From Maricaulis sp947259345 (GTDB lineage: Bacteria; Pseudomonadota; Alphaproteobacteria; Caulobacterales; Maricaulaceae): a stretch of 64,000 nucleotides of DNA. The DNA is taken from the NCBI GenBank assembly GCA_965217205.1, contig OZ244254.1, positions 1,302,001 through 1,366,000 of the forward strand. The letters are read 5' to 3'. Numbering within the stretch: position 1 is the stretch's first letter; each line of letters begins with the position of its first letter. Under the pieces are notes generated by a model. The model worked only from the letters and a program-made list of their open reading frames with translations, did not search any database and had not been told where the DNA came from. This document shows, piece after piece, positions 32,180-43,977 of the stretch. The translations under genes and the position numbers were made by a program.

Positions 32180-32923
32180 TCATCCCGCATCGGGGAAAAA
32201 CACGTCTCCTGCGGAGATATACCGGCGACCGCCGCCGACCAAGTCCAGTCGCAGCGCGCCATCGGGTCCGAGGTCCGAGAACACACCCTTGACGGTCTCG
32301 TTCTCCAGCCGGGCCTCGCAGCTCTGACCAAGCCCGTGCGCGCGTGTCAGCCAACGATCGCGGATCGGGCCGAAACCACCCAGAATCCAGTCGCGGCGCT
32401 CGCGTTCGAAAGCGGCGATCAAGATGTCGAGAGCGGTGTCTGGTTTGAGGGTCTTGCCATGATGCGCGAGCGCGGTGGCCGGGCGTTCGACATCCTCCGG
32501 GGCTTCGGCGAGATTGATTCCGATACCCACAGCGAGCCACAGACCACCGCCCGGTGCCGGTCCGCTTTCCAGCAGAATGCCGGCCGCCTTGCGACCGGCA
32601 ACCAAGGCGTCATTGGGCCATTTCAGTCGGGTCAATGCGGGATCACCCAGCGCGGCATCGCAAACAGCGCCAACCGCATTCGCCGCCGCGAAAGACAGCT
32701 CCGCGGCGCGGCCCGGATCGCACTGGAAGGTGTATAGTCCGGTGGTGAAGAGATTGCCGGTCAGACCGCTCCAGGCCCGGCCGCGACGCCCTCGCCCTGC
32801 CGTCTGACGCCGCGCGGCCAGCCAGAGCGGACCGCGCTCGCCATCCATGGCACGTGCCTTGATATAGGCATTGGTCGAGGTTGTTTCCTCGACCCAGTCG
32901 ATCCGGGGCTGGGGGTCGGACAA
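32180..32923 (-). CDS. birA: Biotin-[acetyl-CoA-carboxylase] ligase, no repressor domain
   Basis: Attaches biotin to the carrier domain of acetyl-CoA carboxylase. Motifs are ETTSTNAYIKA at the N-terminus, RQTAGRGRRGRAW (biotinyl-AMP loop), LKWPNDAL and GIGINLA. I chose the TTG at 32923, 11 bp after the nuoN stop, giving 247 residues. The only upstream ATG, at 33055, lies deep inside nuoN and adds unrelated sequence. Unlike E. coli BirA there is no N-terminal winged helix, so it cannot act as the biotin operon repressor. It follows the nuo genes as in many relatives. Confidence 0.9.
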   Translation of the reverse strand: MSDPQPRIDWVEETTSTNAYIKARAMDGERGPLWLAARRQTAGRGRRGRAWSGLTGNLFTTGLYTFQCDPGRAAELSFAAANAVGAVCDAALGDPALTRLKWPNDALVAGRKAAGILLESGPAPGGGLWLAVGIGINLAEAPEDVERPATALAHHGKTLKPDTALDILIAAFERERRDWILGGFGPIRDRWLTRAHGLGQSCEARLENETVKGVFSDLGPDGALRLDLVGGGRRYISAGDVFFPDAG

Positions 32924-32933
32924 GGCGCGCCCG

Positions 32934-34373
32934 CTAGAGCGACAAGCCGACCGAATAGGCCCGGAAGACCAGCCAGCCAAGCGCCGGCAGGAGCAGGATC
33001 GTCGCCAGACCGGCGATGCGTGCCACCCAATAGGTGGAGACTGCAGCCGGGACAAATTCGATGTCCGAGCTGTCGAACCAGATCACCTTGACGATGCGCA
33101 GATAATAGGCGGCGCCGACGACCGAGAAAAGCACGGCCAGAACGGCCAGGATCATCAGATCGGCCTGGACGGCCGCATAGACCACGAAGAACTTGCCGAA
33201 GAAGCCCACCATGAAAGGCAGGCCGCCGATGGAGAACATCAGCGCCGTCATCGACCAGCCCAGGCCCGGATTGCGCTGTGCCAGACCGGCCAGGTCGGAG
33301 ACCTGCTCGACCATGCCTTCGCGGGTGCGCATGGAGAGAATGCCGGCAAAGGAACCGATCACGCCGACCATGTAGAGCGACATGAAGACCAGCAACGCCC
33401 ACAGGCCTGTCTGGCTGGCCGCGGCGACGGCGACGAGCGCATAACCCATATTGCCGATCGAGGAATAGGCCATCAGGCGTTTGATATTCTGCTGGGTCAG
33501 GGCGCCGAAGGCCCCCACGCCCATGGACAGGACGGCGATCATCCAGATCACGTCACGCCATTGATCAACGACCGAACCGAACGGCTCCATCAGCACGCGG
33601 GCCAGAAGAACAATCGCAGCGAATTTCGGCGCCGTGGCAAAGAAGGCAGTCACCGGGGTCGGCGCGCCTTCATAAACGTCCGGCGTCCACATGTGGAAGG
33701 GCGCGGCGGAGACCTTGAAGGCCAGACCACAGATCACGAAGACCAGACCAACGGTGAGGCCGACATTGCTGCCGCTTTCCACGGCCAGGGCGATATCGGC
33801 AAATCCGGTCGAACCGGCGAAACCGTAAACCAGCGACGCGCCATAGAGAAGCAGGCCGGAAGACAGAGCGCCCAGCACGAAATACTTCAGACCGGCCTCG
33901 GAGGCCCGCAAGCTGTCGCGATTGAAGGCGGCCAGGACATAGAGCGCCAGCGATTGCAGCTCGATACCCATATACATCGCGATCAGATCATTGGCCGAGA
34001 CCATCATGACCATGCCGGTCACAGCGAGCGCGACCAGGACCGGATACTCAATCTTGCCGAGATTTTCCGCCTTCAGATACGGCATGGCCAGCAACATCGC
34101 GATCGCCGCGACCAATGCGATGGCGGTTTTGGAGAAGCGCGCAAGGCTGTCAAAAATGAAGCTGCCATTGAAGGCCGTGCCCTCACCGCTGACCAGAAAG
34201 AGTGCTGCCAGACCGGCGGCGACCAACAGGCCGATGGTCAGCCACTGGATCAGGACGGAGGTCTTGTCGCCTTTCAGGAAAACGCCCAGCATCAGCAATG
34301 CCATGGCACCGCCAGCGAGGACGAGCTCGGGAATGAGAAGCGACAGATCCTGGGAAAGCATGTCGGCCGTCAT
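32934..34373 (-). CDS. nuoN: NADH-quinone oxidoreductase subunit N
   Basis: Antiporter-like proton-pumping subunit of complex I, 479 residues with about 14 membrane helices. The conserved proton-pathway Glu is within MYMGIELQSLALYVL (near residue 135). Lysines lie in LRASEAGLKYFVLGALSS and the AFKVSAAPFHMWTPDVYEGAPTP stretch. It is the last nuo gene and is followed 11 bp later by birA. Confidence 0.95.
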   Translation of the reverse strand: MTADMLSQDLSLLIPELVLAGGAMALLMLGVFLKGDKTSVLIQWLTIGLLVAAGLAALFLVSGEGTAFNGSFIFDSLARFSKTAIALVAAIAMLLAMPYLKAENLGKIEYPVLVALAVTGMVMMVSANDLIAMYMGIELQSLALYVLAAFNRDSLRASEAGLKYFVLGALSSGLLLYGASLVYGFAGSTGFADIALAVESGSNVGLTVGLVFVICGLAFKVSAAPFHMWTPDVYEGAPTPVTAFFATAPKFAAIVLLARVLMEPFGSVVDQWRDVIWMIAVLSMGVGAFGALTQQNIKRLMAYSSIGNMGYALVAVAAASQTGLWALLVFMSLYMVGVIGSFAGILSMRTREGMVEQVSDLAGLAQRNPGLGWSMTALMFSIGGLPFMVGFFGKFFVVYAAVQADLMILAVLAVLFSVVGAAYYLRIVKVIWFDSSDIEFVPAAVSTYWVARIAGLATILLLPALGWLVFRAYSVGLSL

Positions 34374-34385
34374 GGCTGGCTTCTC

Positions 34386-35900
34386 CTACTGGGCCGATGC
34401 AGCGAGCGCCGCATCGTAATTGGAAATCAGATGATTGACCGCGGTCGCGGTGACATCCGTGATCAAGGTGGAAAACACGCCGAGGACCAGCGTACCGATG
34501 ACGAGCGGGATGAAGATCAGCCACTCCATGCGGTTCAGGTCGGTGATGTTCTCCAGCTTGGGATTGGTCATCTCGCCGAACACGACATCGCGATAGACGG
34601 TCAGCATGTACATGGCCGAGAGAATGACACCGACCGCGGCACCGGTGGCGATCCACCAGCTGACCTGGAAGGCACCAACCATGGTCATGATCTCGCCGAC
34701 GAAGCCGGATGTACCGGGCAAGCCGACATTGGCCATGGCGAACAGGCCGAAGATGGCCGCAAAAACCGGCATGCGATGCACCAGACCACCATAGAAGGCG
34801 ATCTCGCGTGTGTGCATGCGGTCATAGATCACGCCGACACAGAGGAAAAGCGCCCCGGAGATGAAGCCGTGCGAGATCATCTGGTAAAGCGCGCCCTGGA
34901 CGCCGGTCTCGTTCATCGCAAACAGACCCATCGTCACAAAGCCCATATGGGCAACCGAGGAATAGGCGATGAGCTTCTTGATGTCAGTCTGCCGGAAGGC
35001 CACCAGCGAGGTGTAGATGATGGCAATGATCGACAACACGAAGACCATGGGCGCGAAATAGGCACTCGCTTCCGGGAACATCGGCAGCGAGAAACGCAGG
35101 AAGCCATAACCGCCCAGCTTCAACAACACACCGGCCAGGATGACCGAACCAGCGGTCGGGGCCTGGACGTGGGCATCCGGCAACCAGGTATGGACCGGCC
35201 ACATCGGCATCTTCACCGCGAAGGAGGCAAAGAAGGCCAGCCACATCCACATCTGGGCATTGCGTGCGAATTCGGTCTCCAGCAACACGGTGACATCGGT
35301 CGTACCGGCCTGCAGGAACATCACGATCATCGCGACCAGCATCAGCACCGAGCCAAGCAGGGTATAGAGGAAGAATTTGAACGCGGCATAGACGCGGTTC
35401 TGCCCACCCCAGACACCGATGATGATGAACATCGGGATCAGGCCACCTTCGAAGAAGATGTAGAAGAGCACCAGGTCGAGCGCGCAGAACACGCCAATGA
35501 CCAGGGTTTCCAGCAACAGGAAGGCAATCATGTAATCCGCTACGCGGTTCTTGATTGCGCTCGACGCCATGATGCAGATCGGCATCAGGAACGCGGTCAG
35601 GACCACGAAGAGAACCGACAATCCGTCCACGCCCATGCGGTAGCCCAGGCCAATCTGCTCGAGCCAGGTCACTTCATGGACAAACTGGAATCCGGTCGCC
35701 TCGGTGTCGAAATTCGCCAGAAGCAGGATCGACATGCCCAGCGTCACCATGGTGGCCAGCCAGGCCACCCAGCGCGAATTGCGGTCGATCAGTCCCTGGT
35801 CTTCATTGCGGGCGGTGAAGCGGAAAATCGCAATCACCAGCGCGCCGAGCGCCGGAACAAAGGTCAGGATCGACAGGAAGGCTTCAAATTCGCCGAACAT
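34386..35900 (-). CDS. nuoM: NADH-quinone oxidoreductase subunit M
   Basis: Second antiporter-like subunit of the complex I membrane arm, 504 residues with about 14 helices. Visible landmarks are IFFEGGLIPMFIIIGVWGG with the key Glu near residue 155, the FAVKMPMWPVHTWLPDAHVQAPTAGSV motif and SSVAHMGF. It fits between nuoN (12 bp) and nuoL (adjacent). Confidence 0.95.
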   Translation of the reverse strand: MFGEFEAFLSILTFVPALGALVIAIFRFTARNEDQGLIDRNSRWVAWLATMVTLGMSILLLANFDTEATGFQFVHEVTWLEQIGLGYRMGVDGLSVLFVVLTAFLMPICIMASSAIKNRVADYMIAFLLLETLVIGVFCALDLVLFYIFFEGGLIPMFIIIGVWGGQNRVYAAFKFFLYTLLGSVLMLVAMIVMFLQAGTTDVTVLLETEFARNAQMWMWLAFFASFAVKMPMWPVHTWLPDAHVQAPTAGSVILAGVLLKLGGYGFLRFSLPMFPEASAYFAPMVFVLSIIAIIYTSLVAFRQTDIKKLIAYSSVAHMGFVTMGLFAMNETGVQGALYQMISHGFISGALFLCVGVIYDRMHTREIAFYGGLVHRMPVFAAIFGLFAMANVGLPGTSGFVGEIMTMVGAFQVSWWIATGAAVGVILSAMYMLTVYRDVVFGEMTNPKLENITDLNRMEWLIFIPLVIGTLVLGVFSTLITDVTATAVNHLISNYDAALAASAQ

Positions 35901-38024
35901 CTAAAGACCCCCTTGGCTGACAAGAATCCAGACCGAGAAGCCGAGGACACCAATCAGCATGACGAATGCGTAGTGATAGAGGAAACCGGACTGGCCTTTC
36001 GCCAGGCGGCGGGCAGCCGCCAGCGTTGTTCCGGCCACGCCATTGGGACCGAGCCCGTCGATCAGCTTCATATCGCCGATCTTCCAGAACAGGTCGCCCA
36101 GGCCCTTGGCCCCGCGGACGAAGACGAAATGGTAAATCTCGTCCACATACCACTTGTTGTAGAGGAAGGAATGGAGCGGACCGCCGCGCGCAGCGATACG
36201 GGCGCCCATGCCCTCATTGATCAGGTAGAACCAGATTGCCAGCAAGAAGCCGAACAGGGTCGCGAAGAAGGGCGAGAGCAAGACCCAGGTCGGCGGATGA
36301 TGCCCACCGCCATGATCGCCCTCACCGGCTTCGGCATGATCGTCCACAGCCGCATGGGCGGCATCCGTGCCATGATCGTCGGCGGGCGTGGCGTGTGTAT
36401 CCGCCTCGGCATGGTCATCACCATACACTGCAGCCTCGCCGTGATCGCCGGCCACGGCCGGGCCATGCGAGGCGGCGGGCACCGCATCATGCCAGAAATG
36501 ACCGGCATTCTCGCCGATGAAGTCCTTTTTGAAGATACCGCCGGCGAAGATGGCGCCGATGGCCAGCACGACCAGAGGCATGGCCATGGCGAATTTCGGG
36601 TCGTGGGCGTGCTCGTACACGTCTTTCGGCCCACGGAATTTGCCGTGGAAGGTCATGAAGATCAGGCGCCAGGAGTAGAAGCTGGTCAGCAGGGCTGCGA
36701 CAACACCGAACCAGAAAGCCGGGATGCCGAAGAAGACCCCTTCGCGGCCGGCCATGAAGGCGCCCTCGATGATCGCGTCCTTTGAGAAGAAGCCCGCGAA
36801 GCCGAGATCCCAAGGCAGAAGGCCGAGCACACCAAAGGAGAAGCCGACGCCGGTCAGCGCCACCGTGCCGATAATCATCATCAGCCAGGTCATGGGCATC
36901 ATCTTGTAGAGCCCGCCCATCTTGCGCATGTCCTGCTCGTCATGGACGCCGTGGATCACCGCGCCGGAACCGAGGAAGAGGAGCGCCTTGAAGAAGGCGT
37001 GCGTGAAGAGGTGGAACATGGCGGCGCCATAGAGGCCGAGGCCAGCGGCGAAGAACATGTAGCCGAGCTGCGAACAGGTCGAATAGGCGACCACGCGCTT
37101 GATGTCATTCTGGGCCATGCCGACCGTCGCCGCAAAGAGCGCGGTGGTGGCCCCGATCACGGTGACAAAGGCCGAAGCCGCCTCGGCATTCTCGAAAATC
37201 GGGAAGGCGCGGCAGACCAGGAAGACACCCGCGGTGACCATGGTCGCGGCGTGGATCAGGGCGGAGACTGGCGTCGGACCTTCCATGGCGTCGGGCAGCC
37301 AGACATGCAGGAAGAATTGCGCCGACTTGCCCATCGCGCCGATGAAGAGAAGGAAGGCGATCAGCTCGATGGCATTGAGCTCCATGCCGGCAAAGGCCAG
37401 CACCGCGTCGGTGTGCTCGGGAACAGCCGCGAAGACATCGTCAAAGCTCACCGAACCAAAGACGTGGAAGAGCGCCATAATGCCCAGCGCAAAGCCGAAA
37501 TCGCCGACCCGGTTGGTCACGAAGGCCTTGATGGCGGCATCATTGGCCGACTTCTTCTTGTACCAGAAGCCGATCAGCAGATAGGAGGCCAGTCCCACGC
37601 CTTCCCAGCCAAAGAAGAGCTGGAGGAAGTTGTCGGCGGTCACCAGCGACAGCATCGCGAAGGTGAAGAGCGAAAGGTAGGAGAAGAAGCGCGCCTTGTG
37701 CGGGTCGTGCTCCATATAACCCCAGGAATAGATGTGCACGAGCGAGGAGACCGACGTCACCACGACGAGCATCACCGCGGACAGACTGTCCAGCTTGATC
37801 GCCCAGGAGACATCAAAAGCACCAACACTCATCCAGGTCGCCAGATGAATGGTCTGGGCATTGCCGCCATAGGTGACGTCAAAGAAGACAATCACCGACA
37901 GCACGAAGGACAGCAGGACCGTCGCCGTGGTGACGATCTGCGCCGTACGATGGCCGACATGATTGCCGAGAAGACCGGCAAAGGCCGATGCGAGGAGCGG
38001 CCCGAAGACGATAATGGGTGCCAT
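35901..38024 (-). CDS. nuoL: NADH-quinone oxidoreductase subunit L, with His/Asp-rich loop
   Basis: Distal antiporter-like subunit of complex I carrying the long lateral helix. The 707 residues exceed the E. coli 613. Typical motifs are FFGWEGVGLASYLLIGFWY (near 140), KSAQFFLHVWLPDAMEGPTPVSALIHAATMV (near 235) and SQLGYM. The extra length includes a loop at about residues 518-576 with at least nine His and many Asp/Ala/Gly (DDHAEAD, DDHGTDAAH, GDHGGGHH). It lies between membrane helices of the C-terminal region. Similar charged loops occur in other proteobacterial NuoL; the role is unknown. Confidence 0.95.
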   Translation of the reverse strand: MAPIIVFGPLLASAFAGLLGNHVGHRTAQIVTTATVLLSFVLSVIVFFDVTYGGNAQTIHLATWMSVGAFDVSWAIKLDSLSAVMLVVVTSVSSLVHIYSWGYMEHDPHKARFFSYLSLFTFAMLSLVTADNFLQLFFGWEGVGLASYLLIGFWYKKKSANDAAIKAFVTNRVGDFGFALGIMALFHVFGSVSFDDVFAAVPEHTDAVLAFAGMELNAIELIAFLLFIGAMGKSAQFFLHVWLPDAMEGPTPVSALIHAATMVTAGVFLVCRAFPIFENAEAASAFVTVIGATTALFAATVGMAQNDIKRVVAYSTCSQLGYMFFAAGLGLYGAAMFHLFTHAFFKALLFLGSGAVIHGVHDEQDMRKMGGLYKMMPMTWLMMIIGTVALTGVGFSFGVLGLLPWDLGFAGFFSKDAIIEGAFMAGREGVFFGIPAFWFGVVAALLTSFYSWRLIFMTFHGKFRGPKDVYEHAHDPKFAMAMPLVVLAIGAIFAGGIFKKDFIGENAGHFWHDAVPAASHGPAVAGDHGEAAVYGDDHAEADTHATPADDHGTDAAHAAVDDHAEAGEGDHGGGHHPPTWVLLSPFFATLFGFLLAIWFYLINEGMGARIAARGGPLHSFLYNKWYVDEIYHFVFVRGAKGLGDLFWKIGDMKLIDGLGPNGVAGTTLAAARRLAKGQSGFLYHYAFVMLIGVLGFSVWILVSQGGL

Positions 38025-38030
38025 GATCCC

Positions 38031-38342
38031 CTAGCCCTTCATCAGATTGACGCCCTCAACCGAGATATCACCCCGGTTGCGGAAGTAGACGACGAGAATG
38101 GCCAGACCGACCGCCGCTTCCGCGGCCGCCACGGTCAGCACGAACAGCGCAAAGACCTGTCCGGCGAGGTCGCCGAGATGAGCCGAGAAGGCCACCAGGT
38201 TGATATTGACGGAGAGCAGGATCAGCTCGACCGACATCAACAGGATGATGACATTCTTGCGGTTCACGAAAATGCCGAAGACGCCGATGGTGAAGAGTAC
38301 ACCGGCGACGGCGAGATAATGTCCCAGTCCGACGTCCATCAT
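38031..38342 (-). CDS. nuoK: NADH-quinone oxidoreductase subunit K
   Basis: Small complex I membrane subunit (MrpC-like), 103 residues and three helices. The VELILLSVNINLVAF segment carries the conserved Glu of helix 2, and a second conserved acidic residue is in AAAEAAVGLAILV. Starts by overlapping the nuoJ stop by 4 bp. Confidence 0.95.
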   Translation of the reverse strand: MMDVGLGHYLAVAGVLFTIGVFGIFVNRKNVIILLMSVELILLSVNINLVAFSAHLGDLAGQVFALFVLTVAAAEAAVGLAILVVYFRNRGDISVEGVNLMKG

Positions 38343-38950
38343 TCCCCAATCCCCTGTCCCGGCTTGATGTCATGCATGGAGACTGCGTCCTTGCGGTCGC
38401 GGGCGACCTGCGCACTGACGCTCTGGCGGCGCACACCCGGCTTGTGACGCAGGGTCAGCACAATGGCGCCGATCATGGCCACCAGAAGCACAAGGCCAGC
38501 CGCCTGGAAGAAATAGACATACTGGTCGTAGATCACGAGACCGAGCGCTTCGACATTGGTCAGACCTTCCGGAATGGCCGCGTCGCGCAACGCCATCGCC
38601 TGGTCGGAGGCCTGCCAGGTCATGCCGATCATGCCCAGCTCGACGGCGAGAATGATCCCCACCAGTCCACCCAGCGGCAGATAGCTCAAAAAGCCCTGCT
38701 TCAGCTCGGTGAAATCGACATCCAGCATCATCACAACGAAGAGGAACAAGACCGCGACCGCGCCGACATAGACAACGATCAAAAGCATCGCCAGGAATTC
38801 GGCGCCGAGCAGTACGAAGAGCCCGGCCGCCGAGAAGAAGGCCAGGATCAGGAACAGTACTGACCGCACCGGGTTGCGCGCGATGACGACCATCAAGGCC
38901 GACAAAATCGCCACTCCGGAAAAGGCCCAGAAAGCCAGATTAGCGAGCAT
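38339..38950 (-). CDS. nuoJ: NADH-quinone oxidoreductase subunit J
   Basis: Complex I membrane subunit of 203 residues with five helices. The family signature NPVRSVLFLILAFFSAAGLFVLLGAEFLAMLLIVVYVGAVAVLFLFVVMML spans residues about 25-75 and includes the pi-bulge helix 3. It overlaps nuoK by 4 bp and follows nuoI by 44 bp. Confidence 0.95.
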   Translation of the reverse strand: MLANLAFWAFSGVAILSALMVVIARNPVRSVLFLILAFFSAAGLFVLLGAEFLAMLLIVVYVGAVAVLFLFVVMMLDVDFTELKQGFLSYLPLGGLVGIILAVELGMIGMTWQASDQAMALRDAAIPEGLTNVEALGLVIYDQYVYFFQAAGLVLLVAMIGAIVLTLRHKPGVRRQSVSAQVARDRKDAVSMHDIKPGQGIGE

Positions 38951-38994
38951 GGCGCCCTCGTCCTCTCAAATGCGTCCCAAAGACACCCACCGCA

Positions 38995-39483
38995 TCAGCG
39001 GTAAGGCGCGTCGAGTTCCAAATTCTTGGCAATTTCCCGTTCCCAGCGATCGCCGTTCTCGAGCAGTTTTGCCTTGTCGTAGAATAATTCTTCGCGGGTT
39101 TCGGCGGCGAATTCGAAATTCGGGCCTTCCACGATTGCATCCACCGGGCATGCCTCCTGGCAGTAACCGCAATAGATGCACTTGGTCATGTCGATGTCGT
39201 AGCGCGTGGTACGGCGCGAACCGTCACTGCGTGGCTCGGCCTCGATCGTAATCGCCTGGGCCGGGCAGATCGCTTCGCACAGCTTGCAGGCAATGCAGCG
39301 CTCTTCCCCGTTGGGATAGCGACGCAGGGCGTGCTGACCGCGGAAGCGCGGGCTGAGCGGACCCTTTTCAAACGGGTAGTTCAGCGTCGCCTTCTTGGCG
39401 AAAAAATAGCGCATGCCGAGCCCGAATGCGGACCAGAAGTCCATCAGGAGCGCGCCGCGAAATGCTTGTTGAATTCGACCCAT
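38995..39483 (-). CDS. nuoI: NADH-quinone oxidoreductase subunit I (8Fe ferredoxin)
   Basis: Carries clusters N6a and N6b on the path to quinone. The 162-residue protein has two classic CxxCxxCxxxCP motifs: CIACKLCEAICP near residue 60 and CIYCGYCQEACP near 100. The N-terminal amphipathic region (FWSAFGLGMRYFF) docks it to the membrane arm. It is 3 bp from nuoH. Confidence 0.96.
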   Translation of the reverse strand: MGRIQQAFRGALLMDFWSAFGLGMRYFFAKKATLNYPFEKGPLSPRFRGQHALRRYPNGEERCIACKLCEAICPAQAITIEAEPRSDGSRRTTRYDIDMTKCIYCGYCQEACPVDAIVEGPNFEFAAETREELFYDKAKLLENGDRWEREIAKNLELDAPYR

Positions 39484-39486
39484 GAC

Positions 39487-40557
39487 TTACCCCTGCGGTC
39501 CGTAGACGACGGCGGCGCCGACAAGCGCTACCGCGGCCAGCGAGATGGGCAGGAAGATTTTCCAGCCCAGCCGCATCAGCTGGTCGTAGCGATAGCGCGG
39601 CACCAGGGCCTTCACCATCGCGAACATGAAGAAGAAGAAGACGATCTTGGCGGAAAACCAGAAGAAGTACCAGGCGTGCGAGGCCATGTAGGGCCAGTCC
39701 GACACATCCAGGCCGAACGGGTCATTCCAGCCGCCGAAGAAGAGGATCGACGTCATCGCACACATCAAAACGATGTTGAGATACTCACCCACCATGAAGA
39801 GCAGGTAGGGCGTCGAGGAATACTCGACCTGGTAACCGGCCACGAGTTCCGATTCCGCTTCGGGAAGGTCGAAAGGCGGACGATTGGTCTCGGCCAGGGC
39901 CGAAATGAAGAAGATCACTGCCATCGGGATCATCACCAGGAACATCGGCATTGGCCAGGCGTGGAATGACAACACATTCCAGTTCCAGAAGCCGCCGGCC
40001 TGCATCTCGGTGATGTCGGACAAATTCATCGACCCGGCGAAGAGCAGCACGGTGACGATGATGAAGCCGATCGAGACCTCATAGGACACCATCTGGGCCG
40101 CCGAGCGCAGCGCGCCAAGGAAGGGATATTTCGAGTTCGACGCCCAGCCACCGATGATGATGCCGTAGACACCCAGGCTAGACATGGCGAAGAGGTAGAG
40201 AATGCCGACATTTAGATCAGCGATCACCCAGCCCGGAGCCGCCGGCACGACGGCCCAGGTCACGAAGGCCAGGATCAGCGTGATCAGCGGGGCCAGAAGA
40301 TAGAGCGAACGGTCAGCACCGGCCGGGATCACGACTTCCTTGAACACGAATTTGAAGAAGTCGGCGAAGGATTGCAGCAGACCAAAGGCGCCGACCACAT
40401 TCGGGCCCTTGCGCATCTGTACGGCGGCCCAGACCTTGCGGTCCATCAGCAGGAGGAAGGCCAGCGAGATCAGCAGAACCACGGCAAAGGCCAGGATCTG
40501 CAGCAGGGACATGCCCAAACCGCCCCAGACACCGAATTGTTCGATGAAATCCGTCAT
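39487..40557 (-). CDS. nuoH: NADH-quinone oxidoreductase subunit H
   Basis: Membrane subunit forming the quinone chamber and the E-channel. It has 356 residues and eight helices. Conserved segments are VWAAVQMRKGPNVVGAFGLLQ (near 45), the ALAETNRPPFDLPEAESELVAGYQVEYSS quinone-site loop (near 215) and the C-terminal PRYRYDQLMRLGWK. It is 3 bp from nuoG. Confidence 0.96.
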   Translation of the reverse strand: MTDFIEQFGVWGGLGMSLLQILAFAVVLLISLAFLLLMDRKVWAAVQMRKGPNVVGAFGLLQSFADFFKFVFKEVVIPAGADRSLYLLAPLITLILAFVTWAVVPAAPGWVIADLNVGILYLFAMSSLGVYGIIIGGWASNSKYPFLGALRSAAQMVSYEVSIGFIIVTVLLFAGSMNLSDITEMQAGGFWNWNVLSFHAWPMPMFLVMIPMAVIFFISALAETNRPPFDLPEAESELVAGYQVEYSSTPYLLFMVGEYLNIVLMCAMTSILFFGGWNDPFGLDVSDWPYMASHAWYFFWFSAKIVFFFFMFAMVKALVPRYRYDQLMRLGWKIFLPISLAAVALVGAAVVYGPQG

Positions 40558-40560
40558 CGC

Positions 40561-42648
<2,088 letters not shown>

Positions 42649-42660
42649 CGGATGATGCCC

Positions 42661-43974
42661 CTACTCGGCCGCGACCTGGCTGACAAAGACAGGTTTGCCA
42701 GCGCGGTAATTGTTGATGCGATCCTCGATCTCGGACCGGAAATGGCGGATCAGGCCCTGAACCGGCCAGGCAGCTGCGTCGCCCAAGGCGCAGATCGTGT
42801 GACCTTCGACCTGACCGGCCACGTCGAGCAGCATGTCGATCTCTTCAATCGCCGACTCGCCGGCCGCCATGCGGGTCAAAACGCGCCACATCCAGCCAGT
42901 GCCTTCGCGGCACGGCGTGCACTGGCCGCAGCTTTCATGGCGGTAGAAGTAGGAGATGCGGGCAATCGCCTTCACCACATCGGTGGACTTGTCCATGACG
43001 ATGACGGCGGCGGTGCCCAGACCCGATTTGTGCGCCGAGAGCGCGTCGAAATCCATCAAGACGTCGTCGCAAATGTCTTTCGGCAGGAGCGAGACCGAAG
43101 AGCCGCCCGGAATGACGGCCTTGAGATTATCCCAGCCACCGCGCACGCCGCCGGCATGCGTCTCGATGAGGGTCTTCATCGGGATCGACATGGCTTCTTC
43201 GACATTGCACGGATTGTTCACATGGCCGGAGATCGAGAAGATCTTGGTGCCGACATTGCGCTCGCGACCAAAGCTGGCGAACCATTCGGCGCCACGGCGC
43301 AGGATGGTGCCGGCAACGGCGATCGACTCGACATTGTTGACCGTGGTCGGGCAGCCATAGAGGCCGGCATTGGCCGGGAATGGCGGCTTGAGGCGCGGTT
43401 GCCCCTTCTTGCCTTCCAGACTTTCCAGAAGGGCTGTCTCTTCACCGCAGATATAAGCGCCGGCGCCGTGATGGATATAGACGTGGAAGGGCCAGCCATG
43501 GACGTTCTTCTCGCCGATCAGCTTGGCCTCATAGGCCTCCTTGACGGCCTTTTCCATGGCCAGGCGCTCGGTGACATATTCACCGCGCAGATAAATGTAG
43601 CAGGCATGGGCCTGCATCGAGAATGACGCGATCAGACAGCCTTCGATGAGAAGGTGCGGATCATGCCGCATGATCTCGCGGTCCTTGCAGGTGCCCGGCT
43701 CGGATTCGTCGGCATTGACGACGAGATAGTGCGGGCGGGCGCCCACTTCACGTGGCATAAAGGACCATTTCAGGCCGGTCGGGAAACCGGCGCCGCCCCG
43801 GCCGCGCAGGCCGGAGGCTTTCATCTGGTCGATGATCCAGTCACGGCCCTGGTCGAGAATGTCCTTGGTCCCGTTCCAGCAACCGCGCTGCTTCGCGCCT
43901 TCCAGATCCGGGCTGTGATGCCCGAACAGGTTGGTGAAGATCCGGTCCTTGTCCTGGAGGAGTTGCGTCGCCAT
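42661..43974 (-). CDS. nuoF: NADH-quinone oxidoreductase subunit F
   Basis: NADH- and FMN-binding subunit with cluster N3, 437 residues. The glycine-rich NADH site GLRGRGGAGFPTGLKW is near residue 60, and the FMN/NAD region GAYICGEETALLESLEG is near 180. The N3 ligands are in ESCGQCTPCREG (near 355) with a fourth Cys in HTICALGDAAAWP. The start is 3 bp after the nuoE stop. Confidence 0.96.
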   Translation of the reverse strand: MATQLLQDKDRIFTNLFGHHSPDLEGAKQRGCWNGTKDILDQGRDWIIDQMKASGLRGRGGAGFPTGLKWSFMPREVGARPHYLVVNADESEPGTCKDREIMRHDPHLLIEGCLIASFSMQAHACYIYLRGEYVTERLAMEKAVKEAYEAKLIGEKNVHGWPFHVYIHHGAGAYICGEETALLESLEGKKGQPRLKPPFPANAGLYGCPTTVNNVESIAVAGTILRRGAEWFASFGRERNVGTKIFSISGHVNNPCNVEEAMSIPMKTLIETHAGGVRGGWDNLKAVIPGGSSVSLLPKDICDDVLMDFDALSAHKSGLGTAAVIVMDKSTDVVKAIARISYFYRHESCGQCTPCREGTGWMWRVLTRMAAGESAIEEIDMLLDVAGQVEGHTICALGDAAAWPVQGLIRHFRSEIEDRINNYRAGKPVFVSQVAAE

Positions 43975-43977
43975 GGA

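Noticed and set aside
32180..32923. BirA as transcriptional repressor of bioA/bioFD
   Set aside because: The protein lacks the N-terminal winged-helix domain; only the ligase and C-terminal domains are present.
32871..36785. Very long plus-strand open frame (1304 codons) across nuoL-nuoM-nuoN
   Set aside because: It is antisense to three complete, well-conserved nuo genes and its translation is His/Gln/Arg/Asp-rich low-complexity sequence, a typical shadow frame in GC-rich DNA. The same applies to 40372-43626, 36942-38447, 44912-46438 and other long plus-strand frames in this block.
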